Assembly: GCA_025355595.1 (NCBI GenBank)
Contig: JANXZI010000788.1
Coordinates: 1-5,458 of the forward strand
Source of the DNA: Spartobacteria bacterium
Lineage (GTDB): Bacteria > Verrucomicrobiota > Verrucomicrobiia > Chthoniobacterales > Chthoniobacteraceae
Length of the DNA stretch: 5,458 nucleotides
Reading direction: 5' to 3'
The position numbers were made by a program, and so were the translations under genes. The notes beneath the pieces were generated by a model. It made no database searches. It saw nothing but the letters and a program-made list of their open reading frames with translations, and was not told where the DNA came from. Shown here piece after piece: positions 1-5,458 of the stretch; the stretch's first letter is position 1, and every line of letters starts with the position of its first letter.

Positions 1-1
1 T

Positions 2-688
2 GCACCGCTTGCGAGCGTGGAGGGATTCATCCGCCAAATTCTCGGCTGGCGCGAATACGTGCGCGGAATTTACTGGCGCTTGATGCCCGGCTACCTGGAC
101 ATGAACGCGCTTGATGCCGACCAGCCGCTGCCGAAATTCTACTGGACCGGCGACACCGAAATGGCCTGCCTGCGTGACTCCATCGGTCAGACCTTGCGAC
201 TCGGCTACGCGCACCACATTCAACGGCTGATGGTCACGGGGCTATACGCGTTGATGCTCGGGGTGAGGCCGCGAGAAGTTCATGAATGGTATCTCGCTGT
301 CTATGTCGATGCCGTGGAATGGGTGGAGCTTCCGAACACGCTCGGCATGTCGCAGCACGGCGACGGCGGCATCATGGCGAGCAAGCCCTACATCGCGACG
401 GGCAAATACATCCAGCGCATGTCGAACTACTGCGCGGGCTGCCGCTTCGATCCCGCCGAGGCAACCGGCCCGAAGGCGTGTCCCTTCACCACGCTCTACT
501 GGGATTTCCTGCTCCAGCACGAGCCGATGCTGCGGAAAAATCAGCGCATGGCGATGCAGGTGCGCAACCTCGCGCGACTGGACGATGCCCGGCGCGAGGC
601 CATTCAGAAACAGGCGGCGAAAATCCGCGCCTCGCAAAGAGCTTCCAACCCGCGCCCAACCACGACTGATGAGCGTGTCTGTCTGTAA
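2..688 (+). CDS. Iron-sulfur (6-4) photolyase / bacterial cryptochrome, PhrB type (5' end outside window)
   Basis: This is the C-terminal FAD-binding part (about 228 residues) of a photolyase-related flavoprotein. The frame is open to the window edge, so the GTG at 17 is an internal Val codon and not a start; the antenna domain is missing. Numbering from that Val, cysteines lie at 51, 139, 142 and 155. Their spacing (88, 3, 13) equals that of the [4Fe-4S] ligands C350, C438, C441 and C454 of Agrobacterium PhrB, as I remember them. The same offset places H66-H67 on the catalytic H365-H366, Y125 on Y424, and W43, W91 and Y92 on the electron-transfer residues W342, W390 and Y391. Known members repair (6-4) photoproducts with blue light, using FAD and usually a lumazine antenna. 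The protein ends in a basic tail rich in Arg and Lys. Family assignment is firm; (6-4) repair rather than a sensory cryptochrome role is inferred. Confidence 0.93.
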   Translation, partial: APLASVEGFIRQILGWREYVRGIYWRLMPGYLDMNALDADQPLPKFYWTGDTEMACLRDSIGQTLRLGYAHHIQRLMVTGLYALMLGVRPREVHEWYLAVYVDAVEWVELPNTLGMSQHGDGGIMASKPYIATGKYIQRMSNYCAGCRFDPAEATGPKACPFTTLYWDFLLQHEPMLRKNQRMAMQVRNLARLDDARREAIQKQAAKIRASQRASNPRPTTTDERVCL

Positions 689-804
689 CATCGCAAGCCC
701 TACCCGTGACGGCTTGAGCGGCGCTGCTTGAAGAAACGCAGCTCCGGAAGGAATCCAGACGAAGGCGGCTGGCGTATCGGCTAAAACTCGGAAGTTAATT
801 GCTG

Positions 805-833
805 GTCGGCTGCGCTGTTCGCAGCTTTCCGAC
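805..833 (+). other. Bulged hairpin upstream of the SOUL gene
   Basis: The 172-nt gap between the PhrB-type gene and the SOUL gene contains an imperfect stem-loop. Outer arms gtcgg (805-809) and ccgac (829-833) pair, and inner arms ctgcg (810-814) and cgcag (820-824) close a 5-nt loop. A 4-nt cttt bulge sits on the 3' side. No T-run follows, so it is not a classical intrinsic terminator. It could be a weak 3' structure of the upstream transcript, a 5' UTR element of the SOUL gene, or chance in GC-rich DNA. I found no convincing promoter boxes in this gap. Confidence 0.3.
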
Positions 834-860
834 TTTGACGGCCTCGTCTTTATCCAACCC

Positions 861-1451
861 ATGAAACGCACCATTCCACTTTTCACCGTCACCGCTCTGC
901 TGGTCGCTCTCGCCGCGTTCTGGCTCGTCTCCACCTCGCGCGCCGCGACGGAGACTCCCGAATACAAAGTCATCCGCACCGACGGAAAATTTGAGATCCG
1001 CGACTACCCGGCGCTCACCGTCGCGACGACTGCGATGGAAGGCGCAGAGATGAATGGCGGCTTTCGAAAGCTGTTCCGATTCATCACCGGCAGCAACGAA
1101 GGCTCCGAGAAGATCGCGATGACCGCGCCGGTGCTGATCGACAGCACGAAGGACAAAAAGACAATGAGTTTCATCATGCCGAAGAAGGCGGTGGAAAAAG
1201 GTGTGCCGGAGCCATCGGGAGAAAACGTGACGCTCGGCAAAGTGCCGGCGGCGAGATTTGCCGTGCTGCGATTTGACGGCGGTCGCACGACGGCAAACGA
1301 GAAGGTCGCCATCGAGACGCTGAGGGCGCGGCTCGACGCGGAAAAGGTGATCGAAAAAAGCGCGCCGACCTTTGCCTATTACGATCCGCCGTGGATACCG
1401 ACCTTCATGCGCCGGAACGAAGTGATGATCCGCATCGGCGAGGCTCGTTGA
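861..1451 (+). CDS. SOUL/HBP family heme-binding-like protein with signal peptide
   Basis: A 196-residue protein of the SOUL family, whose animal members bind heme or other tetrapyrroles; bacterial members are mostly uncharacterised. Diagnostic stretches are YKVIRTDGKFEIRDYP (35-50), the KIAMTAPV core motif (84-91), and the C-terminal YYDPPWIPTFMRRNEVMI (173-190). The N-terminus is a typical signal peptide: MKR, a hydrophobic core at about 5-23, then a likely cleavage after S-R-A (26-28). The mature protein of about 168 residues should therefore be exported, or tethered if uncleaved. The ATG at 861 is chosen because it gives this signal sequence; there is no clear Shine-Dalgarno. The protein has no His and no Cys, so the His-ligated heme binding described for mouse SOUL cannot apply. 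Only 14 nt separate its stop from the CPD photolyase start, suggesting one operon. The actual ligand is unknown. Confidence 0.9.
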   Translation: MKRTIPLFTVTALLVALAAFWLVSTSRAATETPEYKVIRTDGKFEIRDYPALTVATTAMEGAEMNGGFRKLFRFITGSNEGSEKIAMTAPVLIDSTKDKKTMSFIMPKKAVEKGVPEPSGENVTLGKVPAARFAVLRFDGGRTTANEKVAIETLRARLDAEKVIEKSAPTFAYYDPPWIPTFMRRNEVMIRIGEAR

Positions 1452-1465
1452 AAGGCCGCGGTGAA

Positions 1466-2920
1466 ATGAGCATCGCGATTCACTGGTTCCGGCGCGACCT
1501 GCGGCTGGCTGACAACACGGCGCTGAACGCCTCGCTCTCGGCGCACGATCAGATCGTGCCGGTGTTCATCACCAGCGAATGGACCGGGGCACACCATTGG
1601 TGCGGCGCGGCGCGGCAGGAATTTCTCTGCGGCTCACTCGCGTCGCTGCATCGCAGTCTCGAGGCAAAAGGCGGACGGCTCATCATCCGCGGCGGACGCG
1701 CGGACGAGGTGCTCGGACAACTCGCACGCGAGACCGGTGCCAGTGCGATCTACTTTAATCGCGACCCCGATCCATTCGGGCGTGAGATGGAGCAGCGGAT
1801 CGCGACGAAGGCGCGCAGCCTCGGAATTGAGGTGCATGGCTTCCAAGACATCGCCATCCACGAACGGGATGAAGTGCTCACGGGTGACGGACGGTCGTTC
1901 CGCGTCTTCACGCCATATGCGCGGGCTTGGAGCAAATTGCCCGAGCCGCCGGTCGGCAGGACCGTCGCGCGCATCGTCGTCCCTGCTTCGGTGAAAAGCG
2001 ATCCACTCCCGACACCCGCGCGATGGGGGCTCGCGAACACGGCGCGAATCCTCCCGCCCGGCGAGGCGGCCGCTCGCCAACGGCTCGCGCGATTTCTCGA
2101 TGGCCCGGTTTTTCTCTACGGGGCGAGGCGCGATCTTCCTCCCGAAAATGGGACCGCGCGCATCTCACAGGATCTGCGGCACGGGTTGCTCTCCATCCGC
2201 GAAGTGCTCCGCGACTGCCGCCGTGTGAGTTCCGCGGCGACGACGGTCGCGGAGAAGTCTGGCGTCGCGACGTTCATCAACGAACTCATCTGGCGCGAAT
2301 TTTACCTGCAAGTGCTCTGGCACACACCGGAGGCACTCGAACACGAATTCCAGCCGGAGACCCGCGGCCTTCCTTGGCGTGCCCACTGGCGTCCCGAAGA
2401 TGGCGGCGCGTGGCAGAGTGATGCCGCGGCGCGCGCGGATTTCGACGCGTGGCGCGAGGGACGCACGGGCTTCCCCATCGTGGACGCCGGGATGCGTGAA
2501 CTCGCCGCCACCGGCTACATGCACAACCGGGTGCGGATGATCACCGCGATGTTTCTGACGAAGGATCTCCGAATCTGGTGGATGCACGGCGAGAGCCATT
2601 TCATGCGCCTGCTCGTGGATGGAGAGATCGCGAGCAACAACGGCGGCTGGCAGTGGAGCGCGAGCACCGGGACGGACGCCGCGCCGTATTTCCGAATCCA
2701 GAATCCGTGGTCGCAGACGAAGCGGTTCGACCCCGAGGGCGCGTATATTCGATCATGGGTGCAAGATCTCCGCGACGTGCCCGTGGCGAAACTCTGCGAA
2801 CCGCCGCCAGCGGGCGTGCCCATTGCAAAAAACTATCCGCGCCCGATCGTGGATCATGCCGCGGCCCGCGACGCAGTGCTCAAAATGTTCAGGGTCTCGA
2901 AAACCATGCGCGCGGTGTGA
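1466..2920 (+). CDS. phr: Deoxyribodipyrimidine photolyase, class I CPD type
   Basis: A complete 484-residue photolyase (E. coli PhrB has 472). It uses light to reverse cyclobutane pyrimidine dimers through reduced FAD. The N-terminal Rossmann antenna domain starts with IHWFRRDLRLADN and covers about residues 1-130; the helical FAD domain covers about 195-475. Residues aligning with known E. coli positions are E273 and W276 (E274, W277), N354, R355 and M358 (N341, R342, M345; the Met is typical of CPD repair), N391 (the flavin-N5 Asn, N378) and W395 and W397 (W382, W384). W372 matches the middle electron-transfer Trp (W359). The distal Trp is ambiguous because the segment around residues 304-329 is enlarged and holds W304, W308 and W316. 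ATG 1466 is preferred over an upstream in-frame ATG at 1391, which would overlap the SOUL gene by 61 nt and add residues before the conserved N-terminus. A gaaagg at 1450-1455 is a plausible ribosome site. Confidence 0.96.
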   Translation: MSIAIHWFRRDLRLADNTALNASLSAHDQIVPVFITSEWTGAHHWCGAARQEFLCGSLASLHRSLEAKGGRLIIRGGRADEVLGQLARETGASAIYFNRDPDPFGREMEQRIATKARSLGIEVHGFQDIAIHERDEVLTGDGRSFRVFTPYARAWSKLPEPPVGRTVARIVVPASVKSDPLPTPARWGLANTARILPPGEAAARQRLARFLDGPVFLYGARRDLPPENGTARISQDLRHGLLSIREVLRDCRRVSSAATTVAEKSGVATFINELIWREFYLQVLWHTPEALEHEFQPETRGLPWRAHWRPEDGGAWQSDAAARADFDAWREGRTGFPIVDAGMRELAATGYMHNRVRMITAMFLTKDLRIWWMHGESHFMRLLVDGEIASNNGGWQWSASTGTDAAPYFRIQNPWSQTKRFDPEGAYIRSWVQDLRDVPVAKLCEPPPAGVPIAKNYPRPIVDHAAARDAVLKMFRVSKTMRAV

Positions 2921-2995
2921 AGCTCCGCTCGCTGCGTCCATCCACGCGCTCGCGTCCCGGGTTTTGCTTTTTCATGCACTCACGTGAATGCGAAT

Positions 2996-3020
2996 TGCAT
3001 CCGAACGTTCCGCGGATGCG
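2996..3020 (+). other. Hairpin with nearby palindrome in the photolyase / membrane-protein gap
   Basis: In the 142-nt gap after the CPD photolyase, gcatccg (2997-3003) pairs perfectly with cggatgc (3013-3019) around a 9-nt loop. The loop region overlaps an 8-bp palindrome, gaacgttc (3003-3010). Another palindrome, tcacgtga (2980-2987), lies just upstream. These sit 40-80 nt before the 69-residue gene, so an operator or a 5' UTR structure is possible. No T-run follows the hairpin. A T-rich stretch (2961-2972) exists earlier in the gap but only behind weak pairing. I cannot assign a function. Confidence 0.25.
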
Positions 3021-3062
3021 TTCCCCTGATCTCCGCGAACAACCCTTCAACAACCACACGAC

Positions 3063-3272
3063 ATGAACAAAGAAACCTTCCTCCTCCTGAGCAATGCCTG
3101 CGCGGTGCTCGGCTTCCTTTCCATCCTGGGCTCGATCGCTATCTGGTATCTCAAGAAGGGGAAAGATGAGGCCGCATCAGCACACGCGGAGCGGTTCGGA
3201 ATTTTTGTCGGACTGTGGGCGCCGACATTTTTCGCGCTCGCGGCATTTCTCCGGACGCTGACCGCAGCCTGA
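3063..3272 (+). CDS. Small two-helix membrane protein, function unknown
   Basis: A 69-residue protein with two predicted membrane helices, at about residues 6-30 (LLLSNACAVLGFLSILG followed by IAIWYL) and 45-63 (FGIFVGLWAPTFFALAAFL). They are joined by a charged linker (KKGKDEAASAHAER). The positive-inside rule puts the linker in the cytoplasm and both short termini outside. The ERFGIFVGLWAPTFF stretch resembles a motif I recall from small hypothetical membrane proteins of several phyla, which supports a real gene, but I know no function for it. The next gene, an SRPBCC protein, starts 12 nt after the stop, so the two are probably co-transcribed. There is no clear Shine-Dalgarno before the ATG. 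Codon use matches the neighbours. Confidence 0.75.
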   Translation: MNKETFLLLSNACAVLGFLSILGSIAIWYLKKGKDEAASAHAERFGIFVGLWAPTFFALAAFLRTLTAA

Positions 3273-3284
3273 GAGCGATGAGAC

Positions 3285-3740
3285 ATGATTCATGTCCTCA
3301 AAACATCGCAAATCATCCGCGCCGGCATCGGACACGCTTGGGACTTTTTTTCCGATCCGCGCAATCTCGCGAAAATCACTCCGCCCGAACTGGACTTCAC
3401 GATCCTTACCGTGCTGCCGGAGCGTGTGCATCCGGGCATGATGATCGAGTATCGCGTGCGCCCACTGCTCGGCATCCCCGTCCGCTGGCTCACCGAAATC
3501 ACCCACGTCGAGGAAGGCAAATTCTTCGTGGATGAGCAGCGCATCGGCCCCTACCGCATCTGGCACCACGAGCATCAATTCACGCAGCTCGATGGCGACA
3601 AAATCGAGGTGACTGACCGCGTCACCTACGTGCTGCCATTCGGGCTGCTCGGTGATCTCGTCCATCCCTTGCTCGTGAAACCGCAACTGGCAAAAATTTT
3701 CGCCTTTCGCGAGAAGGCGGTTGGCGAATTCTTCCGTTGA
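3285..3740 (+). CDS. SRPBCC (START-like) ligand-binding domain protein
   Basis: A 151-residue single-domain protein with the START/polyketide-cyclase-like (SRPBCC) fold, which forms a hydrophobic pocket for lipids or other small ligands. Typical features are the N-terminal strand HVLKTSQIIRAG, the helix AWDFFSDPRNLAKITPPEL (18-36), the PGMMIEYRVRPLLGIPVRW segment, the GPYRIWHHEHQF strand, and the terminal long helix (LAKIFAFREKAVGEFF). I recall this subtype (FSDPRNLxxITPP with GPYxxWxHxHxF) as an uncharacterised family that often lies next to photolyase and epimerase genes in other bacteria. That matches the CPD photolyase upstream here. It has no signal peptide, so it should be cytoplasmic. 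Ligand and role are unknown; enzymatic activity cannot be read from the sequence. The start follows the upstream stop by 12 nt with a weak gagag ribosome site. Confidence 0.88.
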   Translation: MIHVLKTSQIIRAGIGHAWDFFSDPRNLAKITPPELDFTILTVLPERVHPGMMIEYRVRPLLGIPVRWLTEITHVEEGKFFVDEQRIGPYRIWHHEHQFTQLDGDKIEVTDRVTYVLPFGLLGDLVHPLLVKPQLAKIFAFREKAVGEFFR

Positions 3741-3875
3741 TCCGCGGCACCAAAATTGTGTCCGTTCGGATTCGGTGCATTCGCGCGCCGCGTGCGTTTC
3801 TGTGACGAGGCATGAGCTCCGTCATTTCATCTCGACACATCCGGTCGCGCGCCGAACAGAATCCGCGTCCAACAC

Positions 3876-5288
3876 ATGAGCACCCGCACTGAAAAAGATT
3901 CCATGGGCCCGATGGAGGTCCCCGCCGACGCACTCTACGCCGCATCCACCCAGCGCGCCGTTTTGAATTTCCCCGTGAGCGGCTACCGCTTCGGGCGCGA
4001 ATTCATCCGCGCGCTTGGCATGATCAAAGGCGCAGCGGCGCAGGCGAATCTCGAACTCGGACGCATCACGAAGGAGCGCGCCGGCTTCATCGCGCAGGCC
4101 GCGCAGGAGGTGATGGATGGCAAGCTCGATGCGCATTTCCCGATCGACATTTTCCAGACCGGCAGCGGCACCTCGACGAACATGAACGCGAACGAAGTCA
4201 TCGCGAACCGCTGTTCGCAGCTCGCCGGCAAGCCGATCGGATCGCGCGATCCCATTCATCCGAACGACCACGTGAACATGGGCCAGTCGTCGAACGACGT
4301 GATCCCCACGGCGATCCACGTCGCCGTCGCCGAGCAACTCCGCATCACGCTCATCCCCGCGCTCGAGGCGCTGCGCGGCGCGCTCGCGGCGAAATCGCAG
4401 GAATTCTGGGACGTGATCAAAATCGGACGCACGCATCTCATGGACGCCACGCCCGTGCGGCTCGGCCAGGAATTCGGCGGCTACGCGCGGCAGTGTGAAC
4501 TCGCTGTCGAACGCGTGCGCGCGGCGATCCGCGAAGTCGAGGAGCTGCCCATCGGTGGCACCGCCGTCGGCACGGGGCTGAACTGCCATCCTGATTTTCC
4601 CGGCATCGTCGCGAAAATCCTCAGCAGCACGACCGGCAACGAATTCCGCGAGGCGAAGGATCACTTCGAGGCGCAGAGCGCGAAGGACGGGCTCGTGCAG
4701 GCGAGCGGCACTTTGAAAACCGTCGCGACGAGCCTGACGAAAATCGCGAACGACCTCCGCTGGCTCGGCAGCGGCCCGCGCTGCGGCATCGGCGAAATTT
4801 CACTCCCCGAGACGCAGCCCGGCAGCAGCATCATGCCCGGCAAAGTGAATCCCGTGATGTGCGAAGCAGTGCTGCAAGTCTGCGCGCGCGTCATCGGCAA
4901 CGACGCGACCGTGACGTGGGCCGCGGCGCAGCTCAGCAATTTTGATCTGAATGTCGGCATGCCCGTCATCGCGCACGCGATGCTGGAGAGCATCCGCCTG
5001 CTCGGGAATGTCGCGGAGATTTTCCGCAGGCGCTGCGTCGAGGGAATCACCGCAAACAAGGAGCGCTGCGCCGAGCTGATCGAACTTTCGATGGCGATGG
5101 TCACGAGCCTCGTGCCGGTGATCGGCTACGACAAATCCGCCGAGATCGCGAAGGAGAGCGCGAAGACCGGCAAGACCGTCCGCCAGCTTTGCATCGAAAA
5201 GAAAGTGCTGCCCGAAGATCAGCTCGCCGCCGCACTCGACCCCGTCGAGATGACCAAGCCCGGCGGCGAAGGCGCAGCGGGCGGGTAG
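3876..5288 (+). CDS. fumC: Fumarate hydratase, class II
   Basis: A complete 470-residue class II fumarase, the iron-independent enzyme interconverting fumarate and L-malate in the TCA cycle; it acts as a cytoplasmic homotetramer. The family signature GSSIMPGKVNP is at 316-326. Numbering is one behind E. coli FumC: H187 (H188, in GRTHLMDATP), S317 (the S318 catalytic base on the mobile loop), K323 and N325 (K324, N326), and S138-S139-N140 (S139-S140-N141). The substrate segment TGSGTSTNMNANEV is at 95-108, and the second-site HPND at 128-131. The His in GRTH separates it from aspartate ammonia-lyase, which has Gln there. The C-terminus ends in an unusual Gly/Ala-rich tail (PGGEGAAGG). The ATG at 3876 gives the expected N-terminus; no strong Shine-Dalgarno is visible. 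It lies 135 nt after the SRPBCC gene and probably has its own promoter, which I could not locate. Confidence 0.96.
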   Translation: MSTRTEKDSMGPMEVPADALYAASTQRAVLNFPVSGYRFGREFIRALGMIKGAAAQANLELGRITKERAGFIAQAAQEVMDGKLDAHFPIDIFQTGSGTSTNMNANEVIANRCSQLAGKPIGSRDPIHPNDHVNMGQSSNDVIPTAIHVAVAEQLRITLIPALEALRGALAAKSQEFWDVIKIGRTHLMDATPVRLGQEFGGYARQCELAVERVRAAIREVEELPIGGTAVGTGLNCHPDFPGIVAKILSSTTGNEFREAKDHFEAQSAKDGLVQASGTLKTVATSLTKIANDLRWLGSGPRCGIGEISLPETQPGSSIMPGKVNPVMCEAVLQVCARVIGNDATVTWAAAQLSNFDLNVGMPVIAHAMLESIRLLGNVAEIFRRRCVEGITANKERCAELIELSMAMVTSLVPVIGYDKSAEIAKESAKTGKTVRQLCIEKKVLPEDQLAAALDPVEMTKPGGEGAAGG

Positions 5289-5299
5289 CGGGTAGCTTT

Positions 5300-5401
5300 T
5301 GGAGCGCGGTGACTCATCACCGCTTTGGCTCCGCGCGGAGCGCGGCCCCGCCGCGCGCTCCGCGCTCCCGCCGAAAGCGGCGATGAATCGCCGCACTCCA
5401 T
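5300..5401. repeat. About 100-bp imperfect inverted repeat with nested hairpins
   Basis: Starting 12 nt after the fumC stop, the outer arms (about 5300-5326 and 5375-5401) are inverted copies over about 27 positions, with four differences, all transitions. Each arm contains its own hairpin: gcggtga/tcaccgc (5306-5312 with 5317-5323, loop ctca) and gcggcga/tcgccgc (5377-5383 with 5388-5394, loop tgaa). Between the arms the two copies differ by a T-A to C-G pair change that keeps the stem intact. The centre is a long GC stem (listed separately). No transposase is present. It resembles dispersed palindromic elements (REP/MITE-like) that I recall from Verrucomicrobiota genomes, whose spurious translations appear as short hypothetical proteins. 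A single copy is seen here, so its repeat status genome-wide is inferred. Confidence 0.7.
5333..5365 (+). other. Central GC-rich stem-loop of the repeat, possible transcript end after fumC
   Basis: gcgcggagcgcg (5333-5344) pairs perfectly with cgcgctccgcgc (5354-5365) around a 9-nt loop. The left side also overlaps a 14-bp self-complementary palindrome (5328-5341). It lies 45 nt past the fumC stop and would be a very stable RNA structure at the 3' end of that transcript. It may therefore limit decay or read-through even if it came in as part of the repeat. There is no following T-run, so a classical intrinsic terminator is not supported. Confidence 0.4.
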
Positions 5402-5458
5402 AGCCGCCGCTCGCCCCTTAACCATTTACGCGAGACTCAATAACCTCGGGGGGCTCGC

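Noticed and set aside
282..731. Open frames in the other + frames (282-731, 286-669) over the first photolyase
   Set aside because: They overlap the strongly conserved PhrB-type frame and give low-complexity Arg/Ala/Ser-rich translations typical of GC-rich shadow frames.
1391..1465. Earlier ATG start for the CPD photolyase
   Set aside because: It would overlap the SOUL gene by 61 nt and add 25 non-conserved residues before the canonical IHWFRRDLRL start region; ATG 1466 fits the family.
2931..2972. Intrinsic terminator after the CPD photolyase
   Set aside because: A T-rich stretch is present at 2961-2972, but the preceding pairing (acgcg/cgcgt at 2944-2955, or gcgt/acgc) is only 4-5 bp and not directly attached to the T-run.
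3741..3875. Promoter or terminator between the SRPBCC gene and fumC
   Set aside because: Only a 5-bp gcacc/ggtgc pairing (3747-3751 with 3774-3778) is seen and no credible -35/-10 pair; not enough to call a site.
3822..4664. 280-residue open frame on the minus strand, antisense to fumC
   Set aside because: It is Arg/Ala/Asp-rich with no recognisable domain and lies opposite conserved fumarase codons; GC-rich DNA yields such antisense frames.
3876..5288. Aspartate ammonia-lyase instead of fumarase
   Set aside because: The GRTHLMDATP motif with His, and the overall match to FumC residues, favour fumarase; aspartases have Gln at that position.
1..5458. CRISPR array, tRNA or rRNA genes, transposase, phage or defence genes
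   Set aside because: No regularly spaced direct repeats, no tRNA-like cloverleaf or rRNA sequence recognised, and no translated frame resembling a transposase, integrase or defence protein.

Overview
This is a GC-rich bacterial window with all recognisable genes on the + strand. It holds two different photolyases, a SOUL/heme-binding-like protein, a small two-helix membrane protein, an SRPBCC-fold protein and a class II fumarase. A structured inverted repeat follows the last gene. The source looks like a Verrucomicrobiota-type genome (soil or freshwater relative), but I hold this only moderately. It rests on the GC-rich codon use, the scarcity of clear Shine-Dalgarno sequences, and the repeat at about 5300-5401. 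Spurious translations of that repeat (a reading containing MECGDSSPL) resemble recurrent hypothetical-protein fragments that I remember from such genomes. No taxonomic marker gene is present.

Layout. Positions 2-688 are the C-terminal part, cut by the window edge, of an iron-sulfur bacterial cryptochrome/(6-4) photolyase of the PhrB type. All four cluster cysteines and the catalytic His-His pair are in place. After a 172-nt gap come a secreted SOUL-family protein (861-1451) and, only 14 nt later, a complete class I CPD photolyase (1466-2920). These two look co-transcribed. After a 142-nt gap with small palindromes comes a second tight pair: a 69-residue membrane protein (3063-3272) and an SRPBCC protein (3285-3740), 12 nt apart. 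After another 135 nt is fumC (3876-5288), a complete class II fumarase with its catalytic residues. The last 170 nt are non-coding and dominated by a roughly 100-bp imperfect palindrome built from nested hairpins.

How the genes fit together. The first five genes read as a light and UV-damage neighbourhood. It has two flavin photolyases for the two main UV lesions (CPD and 6-4 photoproducts), plus accessory genes likely to bind tetrapyrrole or hydrophobic ligands. SRPBCC genes are, as I recall, frequent neighbours of photolyases in other phyla. FumC is a TCA-cycle enzyme and probably an unrelated neighbour.

I do not see a wholly new system. The items most worth following are the SOUL-photolyase pairing (with a SOUL protein lacking any histidine or cysteine), the uncharacterised membrane protein/SRPBCC pair, an enlarged Trp-rich segment in the CPD photolyase, and the structured repeat after fumC.
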